A stretch of DNA of 64,000 nt, from positions 15,230,310-15,294,309 of the forward strand of contig NC_092575.1 of assembly GCF_037975245.1 (NCBI RefSeq). Reading direction: 5' to 3'. Made by a program: the position numbers and the translations under genes. Source of the DNA: Apostichopus japonicus (lineage: Eukaryota; Echinodermata; Holothuroidea; Aspidochirotida; Stichopodidae). Of the stretch, positions 55,901 through 64,000 are shown piece by piece. Each line of letters opens with the position of its first letter. Positions within the stretch are counted from its first letter, which is position 1. Under the pieces are notes generated by a model, which was given only the letters and a program-made list of their open reading frames with translations, was not told where the DNA came from and ran no database searches.

Positions 55901-58900
55901 TTTTGCATAACAATTAAATATGGAATATATAAAAATGAAATTAAAAGAATTAAACTGTGACTTACATCCGAATCCATGCCTAGTAAATCCACTTTACTTT
56001 TACTAGGTGGTGGGCCAAGTTTAACTTTTGAATGTGGCTCCTGATCTTCTCCAGAATCTTCAGGCATTTTACCTTCCCTGTGAGCAAGGCAGATGAAATG
56101 TATACAGTATCTGGATTAAGAATTTCTGCTAATTCATAAAAAAAATACATAGATAACCAAAATATTAAATAAGAAGAAGAAACAAAAAATTTAAAAGTTT
56201 CTATAACACCATTTTTTTTTCTAGTCTAGTGCATAAATAGCAAATTGTGGACCATTTGCAAAGAATGATATTAATCAATTCCATTTGAAGTACTTTGGTA
56301 AAGATTTCTTCTCCTTGTAAATGGCCCTGACATGACAACAGCAGCAACTATATTAGTAAAATGCTTGTTACATTACTTAGGATTCACTGTTTTCAAACAA
56401 TAACAATTTATTCTGACATGCTGATCGGAGCATTTCTTAACAAGATGTTTTTAAAAGGCTTGTGAAGGGATGTACAGTATAAGGATAAATAAAGATCTCT
56501 TCCTATTTGACCAAGGATTAGTGAGAAGAACTTCCGATTTCAACAAAGCTCTTACTATAACTACCATTAATTATGAGACTATGTAGGTTAGAAAAGAACT
56601 TTCCCAGTTGTAGCCCTAGGGAGTTTTATCAGAATGGAAAAAATCCCTGACATGTAAAGCAGATTGATGAATGAAGTTGCACATAGATAGATATTCCAGA
56701 GGGTGAAGATGCAGTTATATAACAGAATAGAAATTTTCTGCTTGTTTAGGTTTTGAAACCACCTACTTGTACTGTAGCATTTTTGCAAGGCAGAGCTATA
56801 TACAAAGCTATCAAATTTGGTTATCATTTTGTGGATCTATCACCCTGACAGCAGAATGAATGTTCTCATCATGGTAATCGAACTGAAAACATTAATTTTG
56901 TTTTGTGCTTATAGTAGAATATTTAATTCAAACTTAATCCATTGAGGGAATATAAATTAAACACTTCTACAGAGAGAATAGGCAATTCTAATTCTTGGGA
57001 AGGTTGACAGCTAACCAAACATCTTCAAACGCATCACATTTCAAGAAAAAACATACAAGAACATATAAAAGGACAATAAAAGCTGCTAATCTGCACAAAA
57101 CATCTGCCATGAAGAAGAACCCCCACAATTTCACACCTTTAAACTCTGCTACTAAAGTTTAATTCTCCCAAACAAGGTCAAAGCTGAACTTCACCAGCTA
57201 CAGTACGGATCTTGAAGAAAGAAAGGAACAGCCTCTCCGAAAAGGATCCCCTTTTTGGGTTGAACCGAACCACATCTCTATTCACTAGCAGAAAATAGAT
57301 CTCTTGACAAACCTTTAGCGATAACCTCCTTAACAAAATATTAGAAAACTACAATGGACGTCAATGATGGGAAGTTAATAATCTTGAATCAGCAAGAAAT
57401 TCGGAGAAGAAGAAATCAACACCGACAAAATACAAAACACTGTACCCTAAAACGAGGTGCACCTATTTCCTCTGTTGCATCCCGTCCATAATAAATTAAA
57501 CTTTTCTGTCCTGACTGAAATCCATTTACCTCCCCAAGGTTGCAATCAGATACCGTTCCACTTTATGTTTCGTAAATAACCGTCGAAAATGAAAGACAAT
57601 CTGACGAAAAGGAGCTAAAAAATTACCTTAGTTTGCAAATCATGGGTGGTCGTAGATGGGTAGGTGTACATGAGGGGGGCAGAATGTGAGAAAAGTTTCA
57701 ATTAAATTTTCGTAGAGTTTTTTTTCTTCTTTATATCTTTACATCACAATGATAACTAATAACCGTCGATTCCACAGATATTGAAACAGTCTTCAACGAA
57801 GTTGTGCCACTTATCATGACCAAGCTATATAATATGCATATTATTCACCATTTATTACATGGCATCCCCAATGAAAAATCAGAGTCACAGCTCAGGCAGA
57901 AACTTTGTGAATCAAAATAATTATTGTTGTTTAAATTGTACATAAAGTCGATAAAATTGGGATGATATTGAATAAACGATGAAATCTCTCTCAGCAGGGT
58001 AATTTCTGAGAATGTAAATTGTAGTTTACGTCAATAAACAGTACGTCATGGAGGGTGATGACGGAAAAAGGAAAAACAGCCATCTAAGCCAACTTTAAAA
58101 TATACCAAAGGTGTAATTGTCAGAACTTATATAGAAAATAAATTTAAAAACCAATGAGAAGTTTAATTTTTTTTTTGTCAGAAGGAAACTGTGCCAAGAC
58201 TACTGACAACTGGCCTTTTGAAGGTACCTCCGCTCAACGACAACAACACAAGGATTAACCACATACGCTGATAGTATCAAATCTCATGGCCGCTGAGAAA
58301 CAGCAGGTCTAAAACATTACTTATCAACATCTCTCCTTGGAATTTAGATCTTCTTGAAAATGTAAAGCAAGAATATAGTCTTACATACATACTGTTTATA
58401 GTATTAAAAAGCGAAATCTGGAAGTAGCTGGAAATTTCGACTAGTTTATCAGTAATTTATTGCATTTCAAGCCTAATAGGGATCCCCTATCAAAAGCATG
58501 GATCTTCTCTATTCGTTTAACATTTCTCAATAAAGTATTCAAAACCAGATTGAAAAACAAGTTTTAAGAACAAATTTAATACAAATTATTAGCAGTTATG
58601 AAAACCTCACATTAATCATACAAAAAAGAAACTGCCATTTTGTATTTATATGGTTTATATATTCCACTGCTATATATGAGGCTAACTGCATAATCCATCA
58701 TTTTTTTTATTTTTCAAAATGGCACAGGTCGAGGAAAATGAAATCACATTTTAAAATTTAAACTTCTAAAAAAAAAATTAATTTTAAAATTCAATTTTCA
58801 ATTATAGCATAATTGTCAAACTAACATTGTGGAATAACCCGCCAAGAATTACTCCGACTGTTATGAAACTCTTTGTAATGTATATCTTTGAGTATTTTAC

Positions 58901-61900
58901 ATTTCATCAACACATACTTTGAAAGCAGTCCATACCAGGATACTTAAATGTTGACTTCGATTTTTTAATGATTCTAACGTTGAGATCTTGTAGCTGGCCC
59001 CATCCTATTAGAAACAAAACTAATTCTTGATAACATATAAGCAGACTCACCCACTGGCAGTGTCTGACGGATCAGTGAGGGGAACAGCTGAGAGCCTTTC
59101 ATCAGAATTAATTTCCTGATCTTGGCCTGGTAGGATTATCTGGGGAGTAGCTGGAACTCTGTCATCCTTGGTAAGTGTCTGGAATGTAATATTGTTTCCT
59201 TTGGTTCATTACTTCAGAGAACGTCAGCGAGGATTAAAGGGGGGATACTCTTGTGGGTTAAATTTGTTGCCCTAACAAACATTGCTGGGAAGTTTCAGCA
59301 TAGATTTCTGCATCTTTAAGGTCAAACCTACAAACCTAGTGGCATTTTGTATGGTAATTTGGTCTCATTTTGTGATTCTTCATCATATGTAAACCAATTC
59401 ATCCGTAGAGGCAAAAAGTCTTTCAAAAACAAACTTTGCACATGAATGAAATTCTGAATACAGAGAATATTGACAGCTAAGCAAATATGTTAAAATATAT
59501 CAAATTTCAAAGTTAATACAATAAGAAGACTTATAATAGGAGTGTAACATTTGAAGGATGATGACATCACAGCCTACCCACTGTGATCCACTACCTTGAT
59601 TAGGTGAGGATTAAGCCTGTCAGGTTCCTCCTGATCTATCATATCTTCAGTTAATAGGGGCAAGATACCAAGATTTGTTTCTACTAACAATGTGGATTGC
59701 TTCTCTCTTTTTAAGAAGTCTTATATCATCATCTGGTACATGAGTATCCCTTTAATAACACCTACTGCCAAGGTTCTTTTCTTTTCTTGTTTTCAATTTA
59801 TGATAATCTATTTCTTCAAGTCTCTTTCTACATGAACGATCCAACATAGACAAGGGATGTCAATTTTTTTTTTTTTAAATGTTAAAAGTTGAACAATGTG
59901 AGGTTAAATATGAGGCAAGAGCAGAAATAAGAAGTGCTTTGCTTGGATATTGTTTTATTCCTAGGCAAATATAATGCCTCATGCAAGCAACTTACACCAC
60001 TGCATGCAAAAATTTATGAGCCCACGATGACGCAATGTAACTGTAACAGCAGAGATTTTTTTAAGACTTCCTGTCAAATTAACTCTAGCAGGAATTGAAT
60101 CAACTTCTGTCACTATTATTCTGTAATATTTTATTTGTACAAAAGAATTTTTGTTGTTGTTGGTTGGAACGAATTAGACATAAGCCTGTGTTTTGTCTTT
60201 CATATAACTTATGACATCACATACCTTGTTTATAGAGGGATCCATTACATCTCGAGACTTGAGCTCATCTGTCCCGTCTTCTCCTCTTTCAGCAGCACCT
60301 GGTTTGAATGGTTTAGTCCCATTTGGTTCTTGTATCCACACCTCCTTCTTCTTCTCCTTTCCTCTTTTCTCTTTCTTTTCTCTCCTCACTTTTGTCTGCT
60401 GAGTGGACGGTGAGTTCTGCTGCTTGACCGGTGGAGTGGGTATCACTGTAACGCTCGGTTCTAGTCCCTCCACTTCTGCACTCAATTTTAGTCTGACCTC
60501 CTTCCCCTTTGGTTTCCCAGAATCAGCCTTCCCTCCTCTCTCCTCCTCCCCTGGCTTCTCCTCTACAATAGATCTCTCCTCTACGAGAGGTTTCATTTCA
60601 GGCTTTATCTCCTCCTCTCCCTTGGCAGATGAAATACTACTTTGCTCAAATTCTGTTGATCCCGAGGGTTCTGAAATACTGATCTGTTTAGGATCATCTT
60701 CGGCTTGATTTTCATTATCATCTCCTGTATTTGATTCCCCAATCAAACCACTCCCTTGATCCGTTATTATATCTTCGTCGGTGGCGAGGACCACCTCTTC
60801 GGGTTTTATAGTCACTGGAGATGGAGAAGGGGCAGGAGGTAACGCCTTCTCATCTTCTTCTTGGACTTCATCCTGATTGGCCAATCTCTCCAGCTCTTCG
60901 TCTACATCCTCCTCTGGACCATCCTGCGTGAAAATTAAATAAATCGTTGATGAAACAGCCATTTTCTTTCTTTTTCATTAACAACGTTCAACAGACCTAC
61001 AGCCAACAAATCGGAGATGAAACAGGTCTTTTCTTTGATCATTTTTCATGAACAAAGTTCAACAGAAGTACAGCCAAGTAGTGCTGTCAACAGAGAAAAC
61101 AATTTAATTTAAAAATTACCAAGTAGAAAACCAAAATGCAGTGAAGTTTTTGACGATATCTTGCATTGACTCGGAATTCCATTTCAGCTTACCCTTGAGA
61201 CCGAGGTATCTTACCAACAATAATAAGGACGTGGATAAAGATACTCAAGCTAACATCTACAGACGTAGGGAATTTGTTGCATGTTATATATTTAGTTACA
61301 TATCTATATATGTTTTTATAAAACATGCAGCAAATTCAATTCTAGGGAAATGACTTTTGTATGACCTCACTCATATGGGTAAGTAATCAGAATAATTTCC
61401 ACTTTCAGCACAAAACAAAGTAGGGCAGTGTTAAGGAGATGGAGGTGTCAATTTTGTATTTTAAATAAAAACTAGAGAATCATTTGACCCTTTGCAGGAG
61501 GCGATTAAAGTGTTCCTGGCTGTACAACTGAATTTCAGAATGTTTTGCAAATGAGTTTGTTTGAAAGGTATCTGAAAGAGAAGATCAAATGTATTATATT
61601 TCAGGAGATATAGAGAGATACATAGTTGACCATGTTTTACTTACTTGCACAATAACCACAGGCAATGGTGTAGTTATGATGTCTTCAGATACTGTTTTCT
61701 CAGGTGTTTCCTGTACTGCTTTTTGGTCATTACCATCTTCAACAGGAGTAATATCTACAATCATACAACAGTCGAGCACTTAATCAACTTAGTGAAGTTT
61801 AAATGTTAATTTAAACATTTTCATTTCTGAAAAAATTACAAATCAGACATGTAAGACAATATTGATCGTGGGGTCCATTGGCATATTTTTTTTTACATTC

Positions 61901-64000
61901 TTCAAAACTTATAAATATGGATAAAGATACTAACTGATGGTAGGGATGAGAGGGAGAGGGGAGGGAGACATTCAAATATAATCAAGGAGACTAGGCCCTT
62001 GGCTACTTATAAGAAAGTCAAATCAGGAGTCTTGCTACTTTGCAATGAATAAAAGTGGCAGCTAATAATGATGGATTATTCTACAAAAAAAAGTTCTCAT
62101 TCTGACACTTGGTTGATTTTAATAAAGCCAAAGGGTTGCTCTGGATGTAGATAATGCACTGACACTTTAGTACACACTGAAAGTTGCCTCCTCATCTCAT
62201 TATAATTGTTCCTGACTGAATATACATGCTTGTTTGTAGGTACTACATTTTTTAGAAATAAAATCCAAGTTCATGACCCCTGCAGGAAATGATCTGCAAC
62301 AGGTGGGTGGTCTGAGATGTAATCATTGCACATATGAGTGTTAGCTCAGTGGTTAACGCTGGTGCCTTTCAATCATAAGGTCCCCAGTTCGAGTCATTCC
62401 AAGATTAATGTATGTTGTCCAGTTACAGAGTTGTTGACAATTGACAATTCATAATCATGGACGTCATGTGACTTCAGTCAGCTAGTGGCTTTGATAAGCC
62501 AATGAGGTTTCTTTGCGAGTTCCTGCTTGCAAGAGGATCTAAATACATACATATCCTCCAAACTGTTTAACCATCATTTTATGATTTTGTTACTAATGTT
62601 ACAAATGTTTTTTGAATTTCTATCGAAACTTTGAATGAAGAGTTTCTTCCTCTGTGGATGAAAGACATGTCACGACTTATCTGTTCTGACTGTTGAGATG
62701 ATATCAACATGTCAATCACCGCATTGTTGCCAGATGCCTTCACAGTACAATAACAACATACTATTATGTGCGTATTTGGTAAAGCATGCAATCAGGATGA
62801 GGCTTGAATGAGATACAGTGAATGTTTAGTATTAGTTACAGTTAAGTATTGAAATCCTCAACTTCTGCCATTAAACTTTCCTTTAATAAATATTAGTTCA
62901 TAACAAAATACTGTATTTGCTCACCTTCCTGTGTGGCTTCCAAAATGCCTTCATCTTCTACATCGCCTTCATCTTCTACATCGCCTTCATCTTCAACATC
63001 TACGGGCAGAGAGAAAAAAAAATTATAATTACTCAGATTTTACCGTAAAAGAGATTTTTTGTAAGTTTTTTTTCCATATATTAAAAAAAATCAGTCATTG
63101 TATATGTCCTACTCAAGATGACTTTTGGCAGTGAATCATACCCAATCTATGAATCCCAACTGAATCAAGAAGTGGTTAATGTTTTAAGATAGTCACAAAA
63201 TGTTTAGAGTAATGATGTAGATATGATGACAGTAACATAACTTAACAGTATGTCATTACTCTTCCCATCATTTCCAGGTTACTAGAAAAGGAAGGCTGGT
63301 AACTGGCAAAGCAAAGCCAAGAAACCCTCCCCCCCCCAAAAATGAAAAAAAATTCTGTGCAAGATAATCCTAGGGCTCAGCATAAAATAATGATCAATAT
63401 GGATTTACAGAGAGTACTAGTTTTAAATTTCTCATAAGTTCTCATTTGGGACACTGATTTGTGCTTATTTTAGAGCACTGACATGGATCTCAGCTTGTGT
63501 GATTGAAATAAGCTTTGAATCAGGCTTTTTTTTCACTTTGAAATCCTTTGATTGCTTCTGCCAACATACTTACTGATGCTTGTTCTGATATTATCAGTGT
63601 TGATAATGTCGTTGGTGCTGCAAAAAGGAACAAGCTTGACGAACTATTTAGTACTGGAGTGTTAGCTCAGTTGTTAATGCCGGTGCCTTCCAATCATAAG
63701 ATCCCCAGTTCGAGTCACTCCAAGATTAATGTATGTCCTCCAGTTACAGAGTTGTTAACAATTTATGATCATGGACTTTAAATATGAATCTAAGAGACTG
63801 ACTTCGGTCAGCTTGCGGCTTTGATAAGCCAATGAGGCTTTTTTGCGAGTTCCTGCTTGCAGGAGGATCTAAAAATACATACATACGTACAAATACATAC
63901 TGTATTCTCATGCACCATGGTTATGAGTAAACACCTCTGCGTCGCTCTTACCTTCCCAGTCGCTGTCATCCAGATCGCTGGGAGAACACCCTAATGTATC
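22768..64000 (-). CDS. EF-hand protein gene, ten exons, 5' end outside window
   Basis: Spliced minus-strand gene read from ten exons that keep one open frame for 1809 bases (602 residues plus TGA). Junction phases from the 5' side are 1, 1, 0, 0, 2, 0, 0, 0, 2, and every intron starts GT and ends AG. Residues 1-430 of the visible part are acidic, Ser/Pro-rich and probably disordered, with a Lys-rich patch near the end of the large exon. Residues 432-602 form a compact C-terminal domain with a canonical EF-hand loop, DKDCDGRINRKE (Asp1, Asp3, Asp5, Asn9, Glu12), at about residues 492-503, then a degenerate second EF-hand-like segment and a charged tail ending LLYSL. Calcium binding is expected from the loop; cellular role is unknown. 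No signal peptide or membrane segment is visible, but the N-terminus is missing. The family was not recognised. Phase-neutral exons in the large introns could have been missed. Confidence 0.85.
26162..26179. repeat. G6-CTGCAG-C6 palindrome
   Basis: Perfect palindrome GGGGGGCTGCAGCCCCCC. It is like the G-run/C-run pairs in the hAT-like elements on the left, so this may be an old fragment of one. Confidence 0.8.
27118..27515. repeat. 191-bp tandem duplication
   Basis: Two head-to-tail copies sharing CCAAAAATCT, CATTCACTTAATGTGATTA, a G-run, AACTAAGATTTATGAGTACG and GTGTGGAAGGAGGGGAACAA. They differ by small indels, mostly in the G-runs. Confidence 0.9.
27919..28088 (-). CDS. Exon 9: rest of EF-hand and second, degenerate hand
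   Basis: 170-base exon, acceptor TTCGTAG and donor GTAAGT, entering in phase 0 and leaving in phase 2. It starts ELNQAVTEALVDTVNEDQ, which supplies loop Glu12 and helix F, and continues through KSIGVGEDKSSMVKFSFF, a loop lacking the calcium ligands, to LLERLHYSMF. If the donor were not used, the frame would read one Val and stop at 27915. Splicing to 22900 is preferred because the phases match and exon 10 then gives a sensible acidic helical tail. Confidence 0.85.
28089..29048 (-). other. Intron 8 of EF-hand gene
   Basis: About 960-base intron splitting the EF-hand loop between positions 11 and 12. AT-rich, nothing else recognised. Confidence 0.8.
29049..29261 (-). CDS. Exon 8: start of C-terminal EF-hand domain
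   Basis: 213-base exon, phase 0 on both sides, acceptor TTTCAG and donor GTAAGG. It starts NFVPAPWNCC, includes a helix-rich run ending in LYRRTFSKV, and closes with the first eleven residues of an EF-hand loop (DKDCDGRINRK). Helix E of the hand is the segment NPQRIALYRRTFSKV. The invariant twelfth-position Glu comes from the next exon, so an intron splits the calcium loop. This is the best-conserved-looking part of the gene. Confidence 0.88.
29262..32184 (-). other. Intron 7 of EF-hand gene
   Basis: About 2.9-kb intron with A-runs, a GTCC microsatellite near 31228-31245 and a compact hairpin at 31829-31852. No exon-like segment recognised. Confidence 0.7.
31829..31852. repeat. 11-bp-arm hairpin
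   Basis: TCCGTCCCTCA and TGAGGGACGGA are exact complements separated by TG. GC-rich arms in AT-rich surroundings. Confidence 0.9.
32185..32304 (-). CDS. Exon 7 of EF-hand gene
   Basis: 120-base exon, phase 0 on both sides, acceptor CTGTAG and donor GTGAGT. It encodes EILDLEMRLRRKGSGSNL followed by SDTEESLSDSIDSPNRKASKNR. The SDTEESLSDS stretch has the look of a casein-kinase-2 type phosphorylation region; this is inference from composition only. Confidence 0.82.
34060..34108. repeat. Short tandem repeat TTAGGCTACTTACTTAG
   Basis: About two and a half units of 18-19 bases. Confidence 0.85.
34820..35115 (+). mobile_element. tRNA-derived SINE, family 1
   Basis: A-box TGGTCAAGTGG (34830-34840) and B-box GGTTCAAGTCC (34874-34884) at tRNA-like spacing, then a body containing GTGTCCTTGGGCAAGACACT and CACCCAGGTGTATAAATGGG, and an AT-rich ATTATTATTA tail. 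The body resembles the conserved central domains of several animal SINE superfamilies; the exact class is not assigned. It lies in intron 6, antisense to the gene. Confidence 0.85.
36028..36062. repeat. (TA)n microsatellite
   Basis: Short TA run in intron 6. Confidence 0.9.
36866..36926. repeat. 18-bp tandem repeat CCAATCTAATTGGGCAT
   Basis: About three and a half units; each carries the inverted pair CCAAT/ATTGG. Confidence 0.9.
37157..37186. repeat. Poly(A) run
   Basis: About 30 consecutive A. No element body was recognised upstream, so a retroposed tail is possible but not shown. Confidence 0.9.
38440..39150. repeat. 46-48-bp minisatellite with higher-order structure
   Basis: About fifteen imperfect units on the pattern ATCAAACCCATTGTCCTATA / TGAACAGTAGCATTGTAGCC. 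A block of four variant units starting near 38632 recurs near 38822, giving a higher-order period of about 191 bases. Confidence 0.93.
40297..40695. repeat. 99-100-bp tandem repeat, four copies
   Basis: Units start GGGGATAAATTACCAAGTCA at 40297, 40396, 40495 and 40595 and differ by a few substitutions. Confidence 0.95.
43007..43610. repeat. About 165-bp tandem repeat rich in GACTGACT
   Basis: Four units starting CAGCCAACTGACTGACTACA at about 43007, 43176, 43341 and 43503. From 42895 the DNA is already a degenerate ACTG-rich tract, from which the long unit probably grew. Confidence 0.93.
44253..44260 (+). promoter_or_regulatory. TATA-like box in intron 6
   Basis: TATATAAA, 138 bases before an ATGGCGGC (YY1-like) motif. 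In an AT-rich intron this can arise by chance. Confidence 0.15.
44391..44462 (+). CDS. Possible 23-residue small ORF
   Basis: ATGGCGGCACGG opens MAARGLGRVFNAFNDKNS followed by KSKKK and TGA. The start sits in a YY1-type ATGGCGGC context, also next to an acceptor-like TTTTTCAG. The short length and lack of any homology make it weak; it might be a first exon or chance. Confidence 0.12.
   Translation: MAARGLGRVFNAFNDKNSKSKKK
50679..50711. repeat. 16-bp-arm perfect palindrome
   Basis: TGATGTTATATGTATA and its exact complement are separated by a single C. Confidence 0.95.
50778..50800. repeat. Poly(C) run
   Basis: More than 20 consecutive C; assembly length here may be unreliable. Confidence 0.9.
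50841..50915 (+). mobile_element. SINE family 1 fragment
   Basis: GTGGTCAAATGGTTAAGGCA and GTGGACTT match the head of the SINE at 34820, a T-run is inserted between the boxes, and AGGTTAAGTCC replaces the B-box. The rest of the body is not recognisable, so it is truncated. Confidence 0.7.
51656..52065. repeat. 145-bp tandem repeat, nearly three copies
   Basis: Units start AAAGCTATATTTAATG at 51656, 51801 and 51946. The first two are almost identical; the third is more diverged and incomplete. Each contains CACTACTATGTAGTGA, an inverted repeat. Confidence 0.95.
52886..52917. repeat. Poly(A) run
   Basis: About 32 consecutive A in intron 6. Confidence 0.9.
54270..54395. mobile_element. Second copy of hammerhead-like hairpin fragment, motif inverted
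   Basis: The hairpin GATCC/GGATC with flanking GAAAC is on the minus strand (54288-54326). The flanking ACACAGGCTCTTTAGTGGATA is on the plus strand, the reverse of the relative arrangement at 17660. The outer stem is weakened here and the core C is G. Confidence 0.5.
55966..56077 (-). CDS. Exon 6 of EF-hand gene
   Basis: 112-base exon, acceptor CTCACAG and donor GTAAGT, entering in phase 2 and leaving in phase 0. It encodes EGKMPEDSGEDQEPHSKV followed by KLGPPPSKSKVDLLGMDSD. An in-frame ATG near its start could serve an alternative transcript, but nothing else supports that. A very long intron follows. Confidence 0.8.
56078..59050 (-). other. Intron 5 of EF-hand gene
   Basis: About 3-kb AT-rich intron; nothing recognised apart from short homopolymer runs. 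Confidence 0.75.
59051..59178 (-). CDS. Exon 5 of EF-hand gene
   Basis: 128-base exon, acceptor ATTCCAG and donor GTGAGT, entering in phase 0 and leaving in phase 2. It encodes TLTKDDRVPATPQIILPG, then QDQEINSDERLSAVPL and TDPSDTASG, with the final Gly codon completed by exon 6. No domain is recognised. Confidence 0.82.
59179..60224 (-). other. Intron 4 of EF-hand gene
   Basis: About 1-kb intron, phase 0, with no further exon-like segment. Confidence 0.8.
60225..60923 (-). CDS. Exon 4: large acidic/Pro-Ser-rich exon
   Basis: 699-base exon, phase 0 on both sides, acceptor CACGCAG and donor GTATGT, 233 codons without a stop. It begins DGPEEDVDEELERLANQDEV and ends KSRDVMDPSINK. Three composition zones are visible: a Glu/Asp-rich start, a Ser/Glu/Lys/Gly middle with many Glu-Lys clusters, and a basic patch of about 15 residues (RREKKEKRGKEKKK) just before VWIQEPNGTKPF. 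The whole is low-complexity and probably disordered. The basic patch could act as a nuclear or microtubule-binding signal, but that is inference. The plus-strand reading frame over the same bases is a composition shadow. Confidence 0.85.
60924..61644 (-). other. Intron 3 of EF-hand gene
   Basis: 721-base phase 0 intron. A short near-duplicate (TTTCATGAACAAAGTTCAAC and TTCATTAACAACGTTCAAC) occurs at about 60975 and 61046. Confidence 0.8.
61645..61754 (-). CDS. Exon 3 of EF-hand gene
   Basis: 110-base exon between acceptor TTGTAG and donor GTAAGT, entering in phase 1 and leaving in phase 0. Exon 2 supplies the G of the first codon, giving ...QED joined to ITPVEDGNDQKAVQ, and it ends PLPVVIVQ. 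The phase match on both sides is the main evidence that it is real. Confidence 0.8.
61755..62924 (-). other. Intron 2 of EF-hand gene
   Basis: About 1.2-kb intron holding one family 2 SINE. Confidence 0.8.
62337..62554 (+). mobile_element. tRNA-derived SINE, family 2, copy 1
   Basis: A-box TAGCTCAGTGG (62342-62352) and B-box GTTCGAGTC (62387-62395), then a body with CCAAGATTAATGTATGT, GCTTTGATAAGCCAATGAGG and GCGAGTTCCTGCTTGCA, ending in an ATACATAC tail. About 218 bases, antisense to the gene. Confidence 0.88.
62925..62999 (-). CDS. Exon 2: acidic hexapeptide repeat
   Basis: 75-base exon with acceptor CCCGTAG and donor GTGAGC; it enters and leaves in phase 1. With the G carried over from the previous exon it reads DVEDEG three times and then ILEATQE. 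The 18-base unit is repeated almost exactly at DNA level, so copy number may vary between alleles. The product segment is strongly acidic and unlikely to be folded. Confidence 0.8.
63000..63951 (-). other. Intron 1 of visible gene part
   Basis: 952-base intron in phase 1 carrying the second family 2 SINE. Confidence 0.8.
63657..63900 (+). mobile_element. tRNA-derived SINE, family 2, copy 2
   Basis: Same boxes, body and ATACATAC tail as the copy at 62337, same orientation, with a small insertion near 63780. It ends about 50 bases from the donor site of exon 1. Confidence 0.88.
63952..64000 (-). CDS. Exon 1 of visible part (partial)
   Basis: Read on the minus strand, this encodes DTLGCSPSDLDDSDWE and ends GGGAAG before the donor GTAAGA, leaving phase 1. 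The acidic, Ser/Asp-rich composition matches the next exon. The window edge cuts it, so its true start is unknown. Confidence 0.75.

Larger units (their letters stand above)
32305..55965 (-). other. Intron 6 of EF-hand gene (about 23.7 kb)
   Basis: The flanking exons are both phase 0 at this junction. It contains SINE copies, at least four minisatellites, a palindrome, homopolymer runs and a retroelement-like fragment, listed separately. Phase 0 symmetric exons could hide here, but none was convincing. Confidence 0.65.

Noticed and set aside
60403-60708. Plus-strand 101-codon frame
   Set aside because: Antisense shadow of the 233-codon exon on the minus strand.

Overview
This is a eukaryotic, animal-type genomic window (AT-rich, long introns, GT-AG splice sites, tRNA-derived SINEs, hAT-type MITEs, minisatellites). 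The repeat style and recurring words such as TAGGCCTA suggest a marine invertebrate deuterostome, perhaps an echinoderm or hemichordate. That is an impression only; no conserved gene here fixes the taxon.

Right two thirds (about 22.8-64.0 kb): one protein-coding gene on the minus strand, whose 5' end lies beyond base 64000. Ten exons can be joined by eye (63952-64000, 62925-62999, 61645-61754, 60225-60923, 59051-59178, 55966-56077, 32185-32304, 29049-29261, 27919-28088, 22768-22900). All nine junctions have GT/AG borders and matching phase, and together they give 602 residues plus a stop. The product has a long acidic, low-complexity N-terminal part and a compact C-terminal domain with one canonical EF-hand calcium loop. 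I could not name the family. Its introns (one of about 23.7 kb) hold SINEs, several minisatellites, hairpins and simple repeats.

Left third (about 1-17.9 kb): no supportable host gene; it is a nest of mobile and satellite DNA. The centre is a family present three times in the same orientation (A 7278-10243, B 10468-11970, C 12128-13174 continuing at 15347-16378). Each copy carries a tRNA-like Pol III promoter segment followed directly by an intact hammerhead ribozyme motif and then a (TA)n tract. Copies A and B share one hAT-like MITE with an 8-bp target duplication, and copy C has the matching empty site. Copy C is split by a 2.2-kb hAT-like element that itself contains another MITE copy. 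A second nest lies at 4815-5887. Further left are a 578-bp foldback element and a 567-bp uninterrupted GGAGA pentamer satellite.

The most interesting system is the tRNA-headed, hammerhead-bearing repeat. It resembles in plan the schistosome Sm-alpha SINE-like repeats and the ribozymes of Penelope-like elements and retrozymes, but is about 2 kb long, has no visible reverse transcriptase, and uses (TA)n as its 3' neighbour.
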